NCBI GenBank assembly: GCA_023390655.1
Contig: JAEWCL010000015.1
Span: forward strand, 122,438-186,437
Reading direction: 5' to 3'
DNA length: 64,000 nt
Source: Bacillota bacterium
Lineage (GTDB): Bacteria > Bacillota > Clostridia > Christensenellales > CAG-138
Shown here piece by piece: positions 7,529 to 16,234 of the stretch. Positions within the stretch are counted from its first letter, which is position 1. Each line of letters begins with the position of its first letter. Made by a program: the position numbers and the translations under genes. The notes beneath the pieces are model-generated. The model was given only the letters and a program-made list of their open reading frames with translations, ran no database searches and was not told the origin of the DNA.

Positions 7529-8530
7529 TCAATCCGCAATCCTGAATTCACCGGTTGCCTTTACGGAGGCGCTCTGCCCGTTGCCAAGATCAAAGGAAAC
7601 GTCCTTCACAATCCTGTAGGTGCCAGCTTGGAGCGTATTGAACCACTCCAGCCGCAGGCTGATTTCCTTGGATTCTCCGGGTTTAAGCAGGTATGCGATC
7701 GCAATCCATGCCCGCTCTTCCTTAAAGGGCACATCCTTCCACTTGCCATCCTTTTTCTGCTGCAGATACAGCGCCTCACCAAAGGTGGCAACATAATTTG
7801 TTCCGTTATACAGCTGTCCTTTGACCTCCAGGCTGCTGGGGGAATGGACGCTCTGCTTCACCGTCAGCTTGAAGCCGGACAGGTCGGGCGCGCGTTCCTT
7901 TATGAGGAATTCCGCCGAGACCTTCTCCTTTATAGGTTGGCCGCTGCTCTTATGCGCATATACTTCCTTTACCAGGCGGTATACGCCGGGCTTGAGGGTA
8001 GCAAACAGGTTCAGGGAAAGCGAAACCTCCTTTGCTTCGCCGGGCTCGAGAATATAGGCAATCTCAATCCACGCCACATCCGTTTTGAAGGGTACGTCCT
8101 TCCATACGCCGCTGCTCCTTACCTGGAGATAGGACGGTTCCCCGAAGGTATAGGTGTACTTGGTGCCGTTTTTCAAAAGCGCCTTTACTTGTGTGCTGTC
8201 CGGATAGTAGGTATCCTGCTTCATCATCATCGTCAACGCGCCGGGCTTTGGCGTAGCCGTCGGCTTGGGGGTAGCTGTAGGTTTTGGCGTAGGCTTTTTA
8301 GTAGGCTTCGGCGTAGGCGCCTTGGTGGGTTCCGGCGTTTCTTCCGGCACGGGCGTTTCCTCCGGCATAGGTGTTTCTTCCGGCGTAGGATACGGCGTCG
8401 CAACAGGCGTGGGCGCTTCTGTCGGTACCGGCGTTGCAGGCAAGGGCGTGGGCGCAGGGGCGGGCGCCTGGCAAGCCGATATCAAAAGCATGACAACAAG
8501 CGCCATTGTAATCAACAAATGCTTTCTCAT
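7529..8530 (-). CDS. Proline/threonine-rich lipoprotein with two immunoglobulin-like domains
   Basis: A 333-residue exported protein. The signal peptide ends in the lipobox L-I-S-A-C (Cys20). Residues 21-100 are a low-complexity spacer of P-T-P, P-E-E-T-P and K-P-T repeats, typical of a cell-wall-spanning linker. Two homologous beta-rich domains of about 110 residues follow (about 105-215 and 220-333); each has a Q-V/L-x-x-x-x-N-G-T-x-Y stretch, a W-K-D-V-P-F motif, then A-W-I-x-I-A-Y-x-L-x-P-G-E and a closing G-x-Y-R-x-V-K. This resembles the bacterial Ig-like (Big_14-type) repeats that bind or display on the surface. AAGGAGG precedes the ATG at 8530. No ligand can be proposed. Confidence 0.75.
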   Translation of the reverse strand: MRKHLLITMALVVMLLISACQAPAPAPTPLPATPVPTEAPTPVATPYPTPEETPMPEETPVPEETPEPTKAPTPKPTKKPTPKPTATPKPTATPKPGALTMMMKQDTYYPDSTQVKALLKNGTKYTYTFGEPSYLQVRSSGVWKDVPFKTDVAWIEIAYILEPGEAKEVSLSLNLFATLKPGVYRLVKEVYAHKSSGQPIKEKVSAEFLIKERAPDLSGFKLTVKQSVHSPSSLEVKGQLYNGTNYVATFGEALYLQQKKDGKWKDVPFKEERAWIAIAYLLKPGESKEISLRLEWFNTLQAGTYRIVKDVSFDLGNGQSASVKATGEFRIAD

Positions 8531-8706
8531 GCGTAAGTCCTCCTTCTTGATTCTGTTCCTATTTATAAAACGGGCAAATACCGCTTGCGGTTCCCATAAA
8601 AATGCGCTGCGCTGCTGGAAAACAAATGAAATGCATCCTCTCTTGCTTTCCTTTTTTTCGGTGATATAATACATAGCGGCATTAACGGCATGGAAAGGAT
8701 ATTGGT

Positions 8707-9465
8707 ATGCAATTCAAGCAAGCAGGCGGCATGGAAAAGCCCGTCATCATACTGCTGCACGGCGGCGGATTGTCTTGGTGGAGCTTTGCACGCGTCATCG
8801 AGTTCCTTAAAGAAGAGTACCATGTTGTAACCCCCATACTCGATGGCCACGGCGAGGATGCTTTGGAGCCGTTTACAAGCATTGAGTCTGCCGCAGAAAA
8901 GCTGATTGCGCATATCGATACCGTACACGGAGGCCATGTCTTTGCTTTGGGCGGTCTCTCGATCGGCGCGCAGATCGCGGTGGATGCGCTTTCAAGGCGG
9001 CCGGAGATCGCCTCCTATGCCATACTCGAAAGCGCGCTGGTGTTGCCAATGAAAAGCGTGCGCCTGCTTGCCGCACCCATGTACAGCCTCTGTTACGGCC
9101 TAACAAAACAGAAATGGTTTGCAAGGCTGCAGGCAAACGCACTCTGCCTGCCGAAAGATATGTTTGATTCCTACTATACGGACGGAAAAAACATCTCCCG
9201 CGCGTCTCTTATCAATATGGCGCTGAGCAACAGCAGCTACAGCCTGAAGCGGAGCGCCGCGCAGATCAGGGCAAAAACGCTCATCATTGTAGGCGAGCGC
9301 GAGCTTGCCGTGATGAAGCGCTCCGCGCAAACGCTCCATACCGCAATTCCGGAAACATCGCTCTATGTTGCGCCGCAGATGAAGCATGGCGAATTGAGCC
9401 TGCTGCACCCAAAGAAATACGTCATGATCCTGCGTGCATTCTTCCGTGGCGCGTTTCATCCATGA
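8707..9465 (+). CDS. Alpha/beta-hydrolase
   Basis: A 252-residue alpha/beta-hydrolase with I-L-L-H-G-G-G at the oxyanion strand, a G-H-G-E-D loop, nucleophile elbow G-G-L-S-I-G-A (Ser near residue 83) and a late M-K-H-G-E that would hold the catalytic His. An acid residue is probable in I-V-G-E-R-E, where Glu may replace the usual Asp. The family includes esterases and MhpC-type hydrolases; the substrate is unknown. Unlike the hydrolase at 3850 it stands alone, between the lipoprotein and an M19 dipeptidase, and ends at a strong terminator. Confidence 0.75.
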   Translation: MQFKQAGGMEKPVIILLHGGGLSWWSFARVIEFLKEEYHVVTPILDGHGEDALEPFTSIESAAEKLIAHIDTVHGGHVFALGGLSIGAQIAVDALSRRPEIASYAILESALVLPMKSVRLLAAPMYSLCYGLTKQKWFARLQANALCLPKDMFDSYYTDGKNISRASLINMALSNSSYSLKRSAAQIRAKTLIIVGERELAVMKRSAQTLHTAIPETSLYVAPQMKHGELSLLHPKKYVMILRAFFRGAFHP

Positions 9466-9473
9466 GAGAGATA

Positions 9474-9508
9474 AAAAAGCCACCGGTTCAACAGAACCGG
9501 TGGCTTTG
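9474..9508 (+). terminator. Bidirectional terminator between the hydrolase and dipeptidase genes
   Basis: Stem AAAGCCACCGGTTC / GAACCGGTGGCTTT with loop AACA, preceded by an A-run and followed by T-rich sequence. It serves both convergent genes. Confidence 0.85.
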
Positions 9509-9522
9509 ATTTCGTATGTTTT

Positions 9523-10458
9523 TTAGCAATACTGCCCCAAGTACCCTGCGAGATTGTCAAAGGCAATGCCTTTCACCTGCTCCTCCGAATATCCGGCCTT
9601 TAAGAGCGCCTCAAAAATCAGCGGAACATCCTGCGGCCCGTTTATACCTTCGGGCCCCTGTGCAATCCCGTCAAAATCCGAGCCCAGACCCAGTATGGAA
9701 AGCGCGCCCAGCGATGCAATATGATCCACATGCCGCACAACATCTACAATCGTCGCTCCGCCGCCATCCCGGAGGAACTCCGCCAAATAATTGATGCCGA
9801 TAAACCCGCCTGCATCCTTAAGCGCTATAATCTGTTCATCCGTCAGGTTGCGCCTGTTCCCGCACACGGCTTTGGCGTTGGAATGGCTCGCCATCACGGG
9901 CAGCTTTGTAACCGCCAGCACATCCCAGAAGCCTTTTTCGTGGATGTGGGAAACGTCCACGATCATCTTCAGCCGGTTCATTTCCGCGATGACCTCCCGG
10001 CCAAAGCCGCTTAAGCCGCCCGCATATTCCTCCCCCACGCCGTCGGCCAGTTCGTTGCGGTGGTTCCAGGTCAGCGTCATCAGCCGCACGCCTAGGCGGT
10101 GGAAAATCTCCACCATTTCAATGTTGCCCGCAAGCGCGTCCGCCCCTTCTATGGTGAGCAGCGTACCGATCTGTCCTTCCCCGATTGCACCCGTCCCCAT
10201 GCCGTAATCGAGATGCACAAGCCCATAGTCCGCTACCATACGGTGATAGTCATGAATCATGAAAAGCGCGTTCGTCATGGCGCGCGCACGCTCTTCCCGG
10301 TTTGCCGGAAACGCCGCAAAAAAGGAGAGCTTCATCCCGCCCAGGCGCATGCCGTCAAGCGTCATGTGCTGGTTGCCGCCCACAGGCGCATCCAGCTTTG
10401 CCCCCTTGCGCATCAGACATAAAAAATCATTGTGCGCATCCGCCACCATGAATTGCAT
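9523..10458 (-). CDS. Membrane-dipeptidase family peptidase (M19)
   Basis: A 311-residue zinc dipeptidase of family M19 (renal dipeptidase type). Metal ligands fit the family: D-A-H-N-D near residue 6 (His and Asp), T-I-E-G near 103 (bridging Glu), A-S-H-S near 190 and G-S-D-F-D-G near 258. L-T-W-N-H-R-N-E is the conserved segment after the first metal site. These enzymes cleave dipeptides, often with a D-residue, so a role in peptide or peptidoglycan-fragment turnover is possible. There is no signal peptide, so it should be cytosolic. GGAGGGG precedes the ATG. Monocistronic, with a shared terminator downstream. Confidence 0.85.
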   Translation of the reverse strand: MQFMVADAHNDFLCLMRKGAKLDAPVGGNQHMTLDGMRLGGMKLSFFAAFPANREERARAMTNALFMIHDYHRMVADYGLVHLDYGMGTGAIGEGQIGTLLTIEGADALAGNIEMVEIFHRLGVRLMTLTWNHRNELADGVGEEYAGGLSGFGREVIAEMNRLKMIVDVSHIHEKGFWDVLAVTKLPVMASHSNAKAVCGNRRNLTDEQIIALKDAGGFIGINYLAEFLRDGGGATIVDVVRHVDHIASLGALSILGLGSDFDGIAQGPEGINGPQDVPLIFEALLKAGYSEEQVKGIAFDNLAGYLGQYC

Positions 10459-10905
10459 TGGTTCTGCCCCTCCATCCGCTTTGCTTACTTCATATATTGT
10501 ACCATCTATTGTACCATCTTATATGAGAAAAGAACAAAGCGATATGCATGCCGCGTATATGCCGTCATCGGCCTCATTCCGCCGTTTCTATAGTCACAGG
10601 TACTATTTTTCTGTACGCGGCAGGGTCGAACCGCCATAGGCATAGAGAGCTCCGTCGCCTCTGCCCCATGTCTGTGCGCACCGAGTGCGCGCGGGGAAAA
10701 AGCGGGACGATGCGCACTCAAAACACTGGAAAGCACCCATTGCTGTATGAACGGAAGCAACCTGTTCTCCGGCGCAGCGCAGGCTGCGCCGAATTTGTTT
10801 ACAAAACCGTACCAGTTTCCCATATTGACGCGCTTTGTCTGCATATGCTACTTTGAAACTGAGTATTTCATAGTAGAAGCGCCGGAAGGGAAAGGGGGGA
10901 CCGTC
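10459..10905 (+). other. Intergenic region before the metal-transport operon
   Basis: 447 bases without a convincing gene; the overlapping frames have no ribosome binding site or recognisable protein. It contains a 9-bp GC hairpin (CGGCGCAGC / GCTGCGCCG, about 10775-10795), a candidate promoter TTGACG (10825-10830), 17 bp, CTACTT, and just after it a TGAAA-N7-TTTCA dyad (10854-10870). Confidence 0.5.
10825..10870 (+). promoter_or_regulatory. Candidate promoter and operator of the metal-transport operon
   Basis: TTGACG (10825-10830) and CTACTT (10848-10853) are spaced by 17 bp. A TGAAA-N7-TTTCA dyad at 10854-10870 would cover the transcription start, a common repressor position. It does not match the Bacillus Zur box, so the regulator is open. 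Confidence 0.35.
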
Positions 10906-11208
10906 GTGACGATAAGCGCCTCAAAACGGTTTTTGTGTATCGCCATATGCATCGGATTTGTTGCGGTTTCCCTTTTATCGGGGCTCTTTGTTTCCACGCA
11001 TGCAATCCATGACTGTACCGGGGATCACTGCACCGTCTGCGCGCAGATTCACCAGGCCCAATCCCTGTTGCGGCAATTCGGCGCATCCGCCGTAAAGGCA
11101 ATGGTAAGCGGCATTGCTCTTTCCCTTCTGCTTGGGGCGCTGCTATTGCGCACAATTCTTTTCCCGAGCACAACGCCCGTTTCACAGAGCATCCGCCTGA
11201 ACAATTAA
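10906..11208 (+). CDS. Small membrane protein with extracytoplasmic His/Cys motif, first gene of the metal-transport operon
   Basis: A 100-residue protein with two membrane segments (about 9-29 and 66-86). The loop between them carries H-A-I-H-D-C-x-G-x-H-C-x-V-C-x-Q-I-H (about residues 31-48): three Cys and several His that look like a metal-binding or redox-sensitive site facing the outside. The GTG at 10906 is chosen because AAAGGGGGGA precedes it; longer frames upstream lack a site. It lies directly before the ABC transporter genes, so a sensor or accessory role in metal uptake is a reasonable guess. I do not know a characterised homologue. Confidence 0.7.
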   Translation: MTISASKRFLCIAICIGFVAVSLLSGLFVSTHAIHDCTGDHCTVCAQIHQAQSLLRQFGASAVKAMVSGIALSLLLGALLLRTILFPSTTPVSQSIRLNN

Positions 11209-11229
11209 ATCCGGACCTGTATCTTCTTT

Positions 11230-11272
11230 GACATGCACCCCGTCCTTTTGACGGGTTTGTTGGCGCATGTCC
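11230..11272 (+). terminator. Two-part hairpin between the small membrane protein and znuA
   Basis: Outer arms GACATGCACC (11230-11239) and GGCGCATGTC (11262-11271, one mismatch) enclose an inner CCCGTC / GACGGG stem. CTTGTTTTGTTG follows. It may terminate part of the transcripts or act as an attenuator before the binding-protein gene. Confidence 0.55.
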
Positions 11273-11312
11273 TTGTTTTGTTGCCCAATGATACAAGAAC
11301 CGGAGGTTTACC

Positions 11313-12308
11313 ATGAAAAAACGATTGCTGCAGGCCGTTTCCACGGCCCTGTTCTTACTCCTATTTGCAACGGGCTGCAAGAGCGCGCTCCTTGCGCAAA
11401 ACGATGCCGCCCTGACTACACCCAATACGAGCCCCACAAAAAAAATCAGCGTTGTCGCCACCATATTCCCGCCCTACGACTTTGTCAGGGAAATCGCGGG
11501 CGAAAACGTCTCGCTTACCATGCTGCTCCCGCCGGGCGCGGAAAGCCATTCCTTTGAGCCTACGCCCAAAGACATCGTCGCCATTCAGGACTGCGATGTG
11601 TTCCTGTATGTGGGCGGGGAGTCCGACGCGTGGATAGACGATATTTTAGACTCCATGGATACGAGCAACATCCGCGTCATTCGCCTGATGGACCTTGTGA
11701 CGGCTGTGGAGGAGGAAATTGTCGAGGGTATGGAGGACGACCACGACGAACACGAAGACGAACAAGGCGCGGAAGAGGCCGAATATGACGAGCATGTCTG
11801 GACCTCGCCGAAAAACGCGCAGCTGATCGTTTCCGGCATTTCCGAGGCGCTTTGCGCGGCGGACGCCGCAAACAGGGCGGCCTATGAAAAGAATACCGAA
11901 GCGTACCTTGCAAAGCTTCGGGAGCTCGACGCCGCATTCCAGGCGGTTGTGGACAACGCCGCAAGGAAAACCATTGTGTTTGGCGACCGCTTTCCCTTCC
12001 GCTATTTTGCGGATGCGTATGGCCTGACCTATTTTGCGGCCTTCCCCGGCTGCTCGACGGAAACCGAGGCAAGCGCCGGTACCATCGCATTCCTGATCGA
12101 TAAAATCAAGGCGGAGCAACTCCCGGTTGTATTCCACATCGAGCTCTCCAACGAGAAGATGGCAGACAGCATCGCGGAGGCGACGGGCGCAAAAAAGCTG
12201 CTGCTGCATGCCTGCCATAATATCTCCAAGGCCGATTTCGAACGCGGCGCAACATATCTGGAGCTGATGAACGGCAACGTGGCCGCATTGAAGGAGGCGC
12301 TATCCTAA
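11313..12308 (+). CDS. znuA: Metal ABC transporter substrate-binding lipoprotein (ZnuA/AdcA-like)
   Basis: A 331-residue lipoprotein of the cluster A-1 metal-binding family. The signal ends A-T-G-C (Cys22). Metal ligand regions: E-S-H-S-F-E-P (His), an acidic H-D-E-H-E-D-E loop around residues 144-152, D-E-H-V-W-T-S-P (His) and the F-G-D-R-F-P-F-R-Y segment that replaces the usual third-His stretch. The closing L-H-A-C-H-N-I-S is typical of clostridial members. The His/Asp-rich loop points to zinc, though manganese cannot be excluded. GGAGG precedes the ATG. It is followed after 1 bp by the ATPase gene. Confidence 0.85.
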   Translation: MKKRLLQAVSTALFLLLFATGCKSALLAQNDAALTTPNTSPTKKISVVATIFPPYDFVREIAGENVSLTMLLPPGAESHSFEPTPKDIVAIQDCDVFLYVGGESDAWIDDILDSMDTSNIRVIRLMDLVTAVEEEIVEGMEDDHDEHEDEQGAEEAEYDEHVWTSPKNAQLIVSGISEALCAADAANRAAYEKNTEAYLAKLRELDAAFQAVVDNAARKTIVFGDRFPFRYFADAYGLTYFAAFPGCSTETEASAGTIAFLIDKIKAEQLPVVFHIELSNEKMADSIAEATGAKKLLLHACHNISKADFERGATYLELMNGNVAALKEALS

Positions 12309-12309
12309 A

Positions 12310-13017
12310 ATGGCACTGATCACCTGCTGGGACGCGGCGTTCGCGTATGAAGGAACCTTGGCCGTAAGTGGGCTGAATTTCACCGTCGCACGGGGCGATT
12401 ATCTGTGCATTGTGGGCGAAAACGGCTCGGGGAAAAGCACGCTCATCAAGGGCCTGCTGCACCTGAAATCCCCCATACAGGGCAGCATTGCGCTTGGCGA
12501 CAGCCTGAAACAGACCGAGATCGGCTACCTGCCGCAGCAGACGCCCGTGCAGAAGGATTTCCCGGCAAGCGTACAGGAGGTGGTGCTTTCCGGCAGGCTA
12601 GGTAAGCGCGGCCTCCTGCCCTTCTACAGCAGGAAGGACAAGGCCGCGGCAGAGGACGCGCTGATACGTCTTGGCATTGCCCCACTCAAACACAGGTGCT
12701 ACCGAGAGCTTTCCGGAGGCCAGCAGCAGCGCGTGCTGCTGGCCCGCTCCCTTTGCGCCACGGAAAAGCTCCTGCTGTTAGATGAACCCGCGGCAGGGCT
12801 TGACCCCGTGGTGACACAGGAGCTCTACCGCCTGATTCAGTCGCTCAACCGGGAGTTTAATATTACCGTCATCATGGTTTCCCATGATATCGTCAGCGCC
12901 GTACAATATGCAAGCCATATCCTGCACTTGGCGCAAACGCAGGTGTTCTTCGGCCCAACAGAGGAATACGTCAATACGGACGCGGGCAAACGCTTTTTAG
13001 GAGGGGCCGCGCAATGA
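12310..13017 (+). CDS. znuC: Metal ABC transporter ATPase (ZnuC-like)
   Basis: A 235-residue ABC ATPase. Walker A is G-E-N-G-S-G-K-S-T (about 36-44), the Q-loop follows in Y-L-P-Q-Q-T, the signature L-S-G-G-Q-Q-Q-R lies near residue 137 and Walker B is L-L-L-L-D-E-P near 156, with the switch His in V-S-H-D. It fits the Znu/Adc/Mnt importer ATPases. It starts right after the binding protein and overlaps the permease start by 4 bp. Confidence 0.9.
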   Translation: MALITCWDAAFAYEGTLAVSGLNFTVARGDYLCIVGENGSGKSTLIKGLLHLKSPIQGSIALGDSLKQTEIGYLPQQTPVQKDFPASVQEVVLSGRLGKRGLLPFYSRKDKAAAEDALIRLGIAPLKHRCYRELSGGQQQRVLLARSLCATEKLLLLDEPAAGLDPVVTQELYRLIQSLNREFNITVIMVSHDIVSAVQYASHILHLAQTQVFFGPTEEYVNTDAGKRFLGGAAQ

Positions 13018-13838
13018 GCTTAGTGTACGAAATCCTGTCGTATCCGTTTCTAGTGCGCGCCATCATCGTTGGGCTTCTGGTTTCCCTGTGCGCAGCGCTT
13101 CTTGGCGTCAGCCTTGTGCTAAAACGCTATTCCATGATCGGGGACGGCCTTTCGCACGTCGGCTTCGGCTCGCTTGCGATTGCCACCGCCATGAACATGG
13201 CGCCGCTTACGGTTTCCATCCCGGTGGTGGTGCTTGCGGCATTCCTGCTGCTCCGCATCAGTGAAAGCGGAAAAATCAAGGGAGACGCCGCAATCGCGCT
13301 GATTTCCACCAGCGCCATGGCGATCGGCGTTGTTGTCATCTCCATGACCACAGGCATGAATACGGATGTGTGCAACTACATGTTCGGCAGTATATTGGCG
13401 ATGAGCAAGGACGATGTGACATTGAGCATCCTCCTCTCCATCGTGGTGCTGCTCTTATACCTGCTTTTCTATCACAAGATATTCGGCGTGACGTTTGACG
13501 ATCCCTTTGCCAAGGCCACCGGCACCAAGACCGGGCTTTATAATATGCTCATTTCCATACTCACCGCCGTCACCATCGTGCTTGGCATGCGCATGATGGG
13601 CGCGCTTTTGATTTCAAGCCTGATCATCTTCCCGTCGCTTACCTCCATGCGGCTGTTTAAAACCTTCCGCTCGGTCACGCTGAGCGCCGTCGTTGTATCC
13701 GTCGTCTGTTTCCTTGCAGGCGTCACGATCTCTTATCTATACTCCACCCCCACGGGCGCAAGCATTGTGCTTGTGAACCTCATTCTATTTCTACTGTTCT
13801 GGGCGGCCAACGCCCTGAAAGGACGGCCTTCCGTATGA
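13014..13838 (+). CDS. znuB: Metal ABC transporter permease (ZnuB-like)
   Basis: A 274-residue permease of the ABC-3 family with eight or nine predicted membrane helices. The family core G-D-G-L-S-H-V-G-F-G-S-L-A occurs near residue 43, and G-M-R-M-M-G-A-L-L-I-S-S-L near 188 matches the ATPase-coupling loop region. It is coupled to znuC and to the next lipoprotein by ATGA overlaps, so all are one operon for uptake of zinc or manganese. Confidence 0.9.
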   Translation: MSLVYEILSYPFLVRAIIVGLLVSLCAALLGVSLVLKRYSMIGDGLSHVGFGSLAIATAMNMAPLTVSIPVVVLAAFLLLRISESGKIKGDAAIALISTSAMAIGVVVISMTTGMNTDVCNYMFGSILAMSKDDVTLSILLSIVVLLLYLLFYHKIFGVTFDDPFAKATGTKTGLYNMLISILTAVTIVLGMRMMGALLISSLIIFPSLTSMRLFKTFRSVTLSAVVVSVVCFLAGVTISYLYSTPTGASIVLVNLILFLLFWAANALKGRPSV

Positions 13839-14362
13839 AAAAACTGCTTCCCCTCCTTCTGTTATGCCTTATGCTTTTGAGCGGGTGCGCCCCTGCGGCT
13901 GCCGAACCTGCGCCCACAAAAAGCAATGCCGCCGGAACACAGGCGGTGGACGCCGGGGGTACCGGCGTTGATATCAAGGTTCTGCCCTCTCCCGACGCAA
14001 CTTCGGATGTGATTGAAATCAGTGAGAAAGTGTTTATTGCCCAGACCAACGATATCTACATCAATACCGAGGACTACCTTGGCAAGACCATCAAGTATGA
14101 GGGCATTTTTCAAGCCTACTATTACGATGTAACGGATACCACCTACTATTCCGTCATCCGGTATGGACCGGGCTGCTGCGGGTTTGACGCAAACGCGGGC
14201 TTTGAGGTGGAATGGGATGGCGATTATCCGGAGCAGAACGATTGGGTGGAGGCAACCGGAACCTTGGAGACCTATGAGGAAGGCGGCGCGCGGTATCTCA
14301 GGCTCAAGCTTTCCGCCTTAAAGGTGCTGCCTGTGCGCGGTGCGGAGTATGTGCAGCAGTAA
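13835..14362 (+). CDS. Lipoprotein at the end of the metal-transport operon
   Basis: A 175-residue lipoprotein (lipobox L-S-G-C, Cys18). After an Ala/Thr linker the mature part contains G-K-T-I-K-Y-E-G-I-F and G-P-G-C-C-G-F-D-A-N-A-G-F-E-V-E-W, then W-V-E-A-T-G-T-L. This beta-rich module resembles the C-terminal half of the YcgQ/TIGR03943 family, which often accompanies metal transport genes. The adjacent Cys pair may bind metal. It overlaps the permease stop by 4 bp and shares the operon's terminator. The exact role is unknown. Confidence 0.7.
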   Translation: MKKLLPLLLLCLMLLSGCAPAAAEPAPTKSNAAGTQAVDAGGTGVDIKVLPSPDATSDVIEISEKVFIAQTNDIYINTEDYLGKTIKYEGIFQAYYYDVTDTTYYSVIRYGPGCCGFDANAGFEVEWDGDYPEQNDWVEATGTLETYEEGGARYLRLKLSALKVLPVRGAEYVQQ

Positions 14363-14398
14363 ACTTTTCATATTCCCCCATAACGCCCAATCCCTCTA

Positions 14399-14434
14399 AG
14401 CAAAAAGAAGAACCGGAAGGTTCTTCTTTTTGCT
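14399..14434 (+). terminator. Terminator of the metal-transport operon
   Basis: A 16-bp perfect stem (AGCAAAAAGAAGAACC paired with its complement), loop GGAA, with the T-run inside the 3' arm. It can work on both strands. Confidence 0.85.
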
Positions 14435-14442
14435 TAAAGCTT

Positions 14443-14499
14443 ATTTCAGGGGCGTCGCCCCGAACCCCACCAAGGGACACGTCCCTTTGGAATCCCATT
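14443..14499. repeat. Dispersed intergenic repeat, copy A (short)
   Basis: Contains GGGGC-GTC-GCCCC followed by CCCACCAAGGGA and TCCCTTTGGAATCCC. The same modules recur at 32834 and 57107. It lies directly downstream of araA. Confidence 0.7.
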
Positions 14500-14510
14500 T
14501 CGTATTTTCA

Positions 14511-16013
14511 TTACAGCCCAAGCTTGAACGCGGCGGCATTCCAGCGCAGCGCGTTCTTGAACGCGGGGATGGTGGTGTCCTTGTCGATCACAACACTCTC
14601 GATGCCCATGCACGCCGCCCAATCCACCAACTGCTCCACGGAAAGATCGTACGTGAACGCCGTATGGTGCGCGCCGCCCGCCAATATCCACGCTTCAGCG
14701 CCCGTGTACAGGTCCGGTTCCGGACGCCAGAACGCGCTTGCAACGGGGAGCTTCGGCATCTTCTGCGGCAGGGAAAGCACCTCCACCGCGCTGATGATAA
14801 GCCGGAACCGCTCGCCCAAATCCACCAAAGACGCCGCAACGCCGTGCCCGGGCTTTGCCGTAAACACCAGCCTTGCGGGGTCTTCCCGCTCGCCCATCGT
14901 GAGCGGGTTGACGCGGATGACAGGCCGTTCCGATGCGATGCTTGGGCAGATTTCAAGCATGTGCGCTTGGAGAATGCCTTCCTCGCCCGGTACCAGGTGG
15001 TAGGTGTAATCCTCCATGAAGGAGGCGCCTTTCTTCTCCTTTTTGTGCGCCGTCATCTGCTTAAACAGCCGGACAAGCGCCGCCGTCTTCCAATCCCCTT
15101 CAGCGCCAAAGCCATAGCCCTTTTGCATCAGCCGCTGGATGGCGAGGCCGGGCAGCTGCTGTAAGCCGCCGAGCATTTCAAAGTTGGTGACGATGGCATG
15201 GTAGTCCTTTTCTTTTAAGAAGCGCTCGAAGCCGATCTCGATCTGTGCCTGCACGGCAACATGCGCGCGGAACTCCTCCGCGCTCCGGTTTTCCAAAATA
15301 GCACCGTAGGTCGCGTCATATTCCTCCAGCAGCGCCTTTACCTCATGCGCCGGCACCGCGCTGACATATTCCGCAATGTCGGTGATATTATAGGCGTCCA
15401 CCGTCCAGCCGAACTTGACCTGCGCCTCGACCTTGTCGCCCTCTGTCACGGCGACATTCCGCATATTGTCCCCCACGCGCACGGCGCGAAGGCTCCTGCT
15501 TTCCACAAGGCCGATTGCCGTGACCATCCAGTCCGCAATGCGGCAAAGCACCGCCTCATTGCGCCAGTGTCCGACCACCACCTTGCGCTCAATCCCCATG
15601 CGGGTGACCATATGCCCATATTCCCGGTCCCCGTGTGCGGACTGGTTGGTGTTCATAAAGTCCATATCGATGCTCTCATATGGGATCGCCTCATTGAACT
15701 GGGTATGCAGGTGCAGCAGCGGCTTTCTCAAAAGCTGAAGCCCCGCAATCCAGCTCTTTGCCGGGGAGAATGTATGCATCCATGTGATCACGCCCGCGCA
15801 GCGCGCATCCCGGTTGGCGTCTTCAAACACATTGCGGATGCCTGCGCTGTCTAAAAGCGTGGGCAGGCAAACCACTTCAAACGGCAATTTGCCGGATGCG
15901 TTCAGTCCCGCGACAATTTCTTTTGCGTGCTCCGCCACTTCCACCAATGTCGCTTCCCCATAGAGCGACTGCGAACCGGTACAAAACCAGAACCGGTATG
16001 CGTGTTCCTGCAT
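14511..16013 (-). CDS. araA: L-arabinose isomerase
   Basis: A 500-residue protein, the exact family length, converting L-arabinose to L-ribulose in the cytoplasm with Mn2+. Seen: F-W-F-C-T-G-S-Q near the start, W-M-H-T-F-S-P-A-K-W-like segment (here W-M-H-T-F-S-P-A-K-S), H-T-Q-F-N-E, and the metal/active-site residues in T-N-F-E-M-L-G-G (Glu) and G-A-E-G-D-W-K (Glu). The His ligand is in Y-T-Y-H-L and another in G-G-A-H-H-T. The ATG at 16013 has GGGAGGG upstream; the ORF extends further without a site. No araB or araD lies nearby, so the rest of the pathway must be elsewhere. Confidence 0.95.
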   Translation of the reverse strand: MQEHAYRFWFCTGSQSLYGEATLVEVAEHAKEIVAGLNASGKLPFEVVCLPTLLDSAGIRNVFEDANRDARCAGVITWMHTFSPAKSWIAGLQLLRKPLLHLHTQFNEAIPYESIDMDFMNTNQSAHGDREYGHMVTRMGIERKVVVGHWRNEAVLCRIADWMVTAIGLVESRSLRAVRVGDNMRNVAVTEGDKVEAQVKFGWTVDAYNITDIAEYVSAVPAHEVKALLEEYDATYGAILENRSAEEFRAHVAVQAQIEIGFERFLKEKDYHAIVTNFEMLGGLQQLPGLAIQRLMQKGYGFGAEGDWKTAALVRLFKQMTAHKKEKKGASFMEDYTYHLVPGEEGILQAHMLEICPSIASERPVIRVNPLTMGEREDPARLVFTAKPGHGVAASLVDLGERFRLIISAVEVLSLPQKMPKLPVASAFWRPEPDLYTGAEAWILAGGAHHTAFTYDLSVEQLVDWAACMGIESVVIDKDTTIPAFKNALRWNAAAFKLGL

Positions 16014-16141
16014 TCTTGGCCCTCCCTTTCCTTTTGCCCTTCTTTTTCCTTTTCCACAAGGCCTGCGGCACACTTAAAGCATACCGGCAGCGCCTACAAA
16101 CGGATTCAGCAATCGCTGTCAAGCGGACAGTCCTTATTACG

Positions 16142-16170
16142 ATTATACCGCGTTTACATTAACGATACAA
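16142..16170 (-). promoter_or_regulatory. Promoter of araA
   Basis: Minus strand TTGTAT (16165-16170), 17-bp spacer, TATAAT (16142-16147). The spacer contains GTTAATGTAAAC; a related ATGTAAATTT lies about 45 bp upstream (16201-16210), so the TGTAAA element may be an operator half-site. Confidence 0.65.
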
Positions 16171-16234
16171 CTGCCTGTTTTAGGCGCTTTTTGACTATCT
16201 AAATTTACATGAAAGACGAATGCCGGAGCATCTA

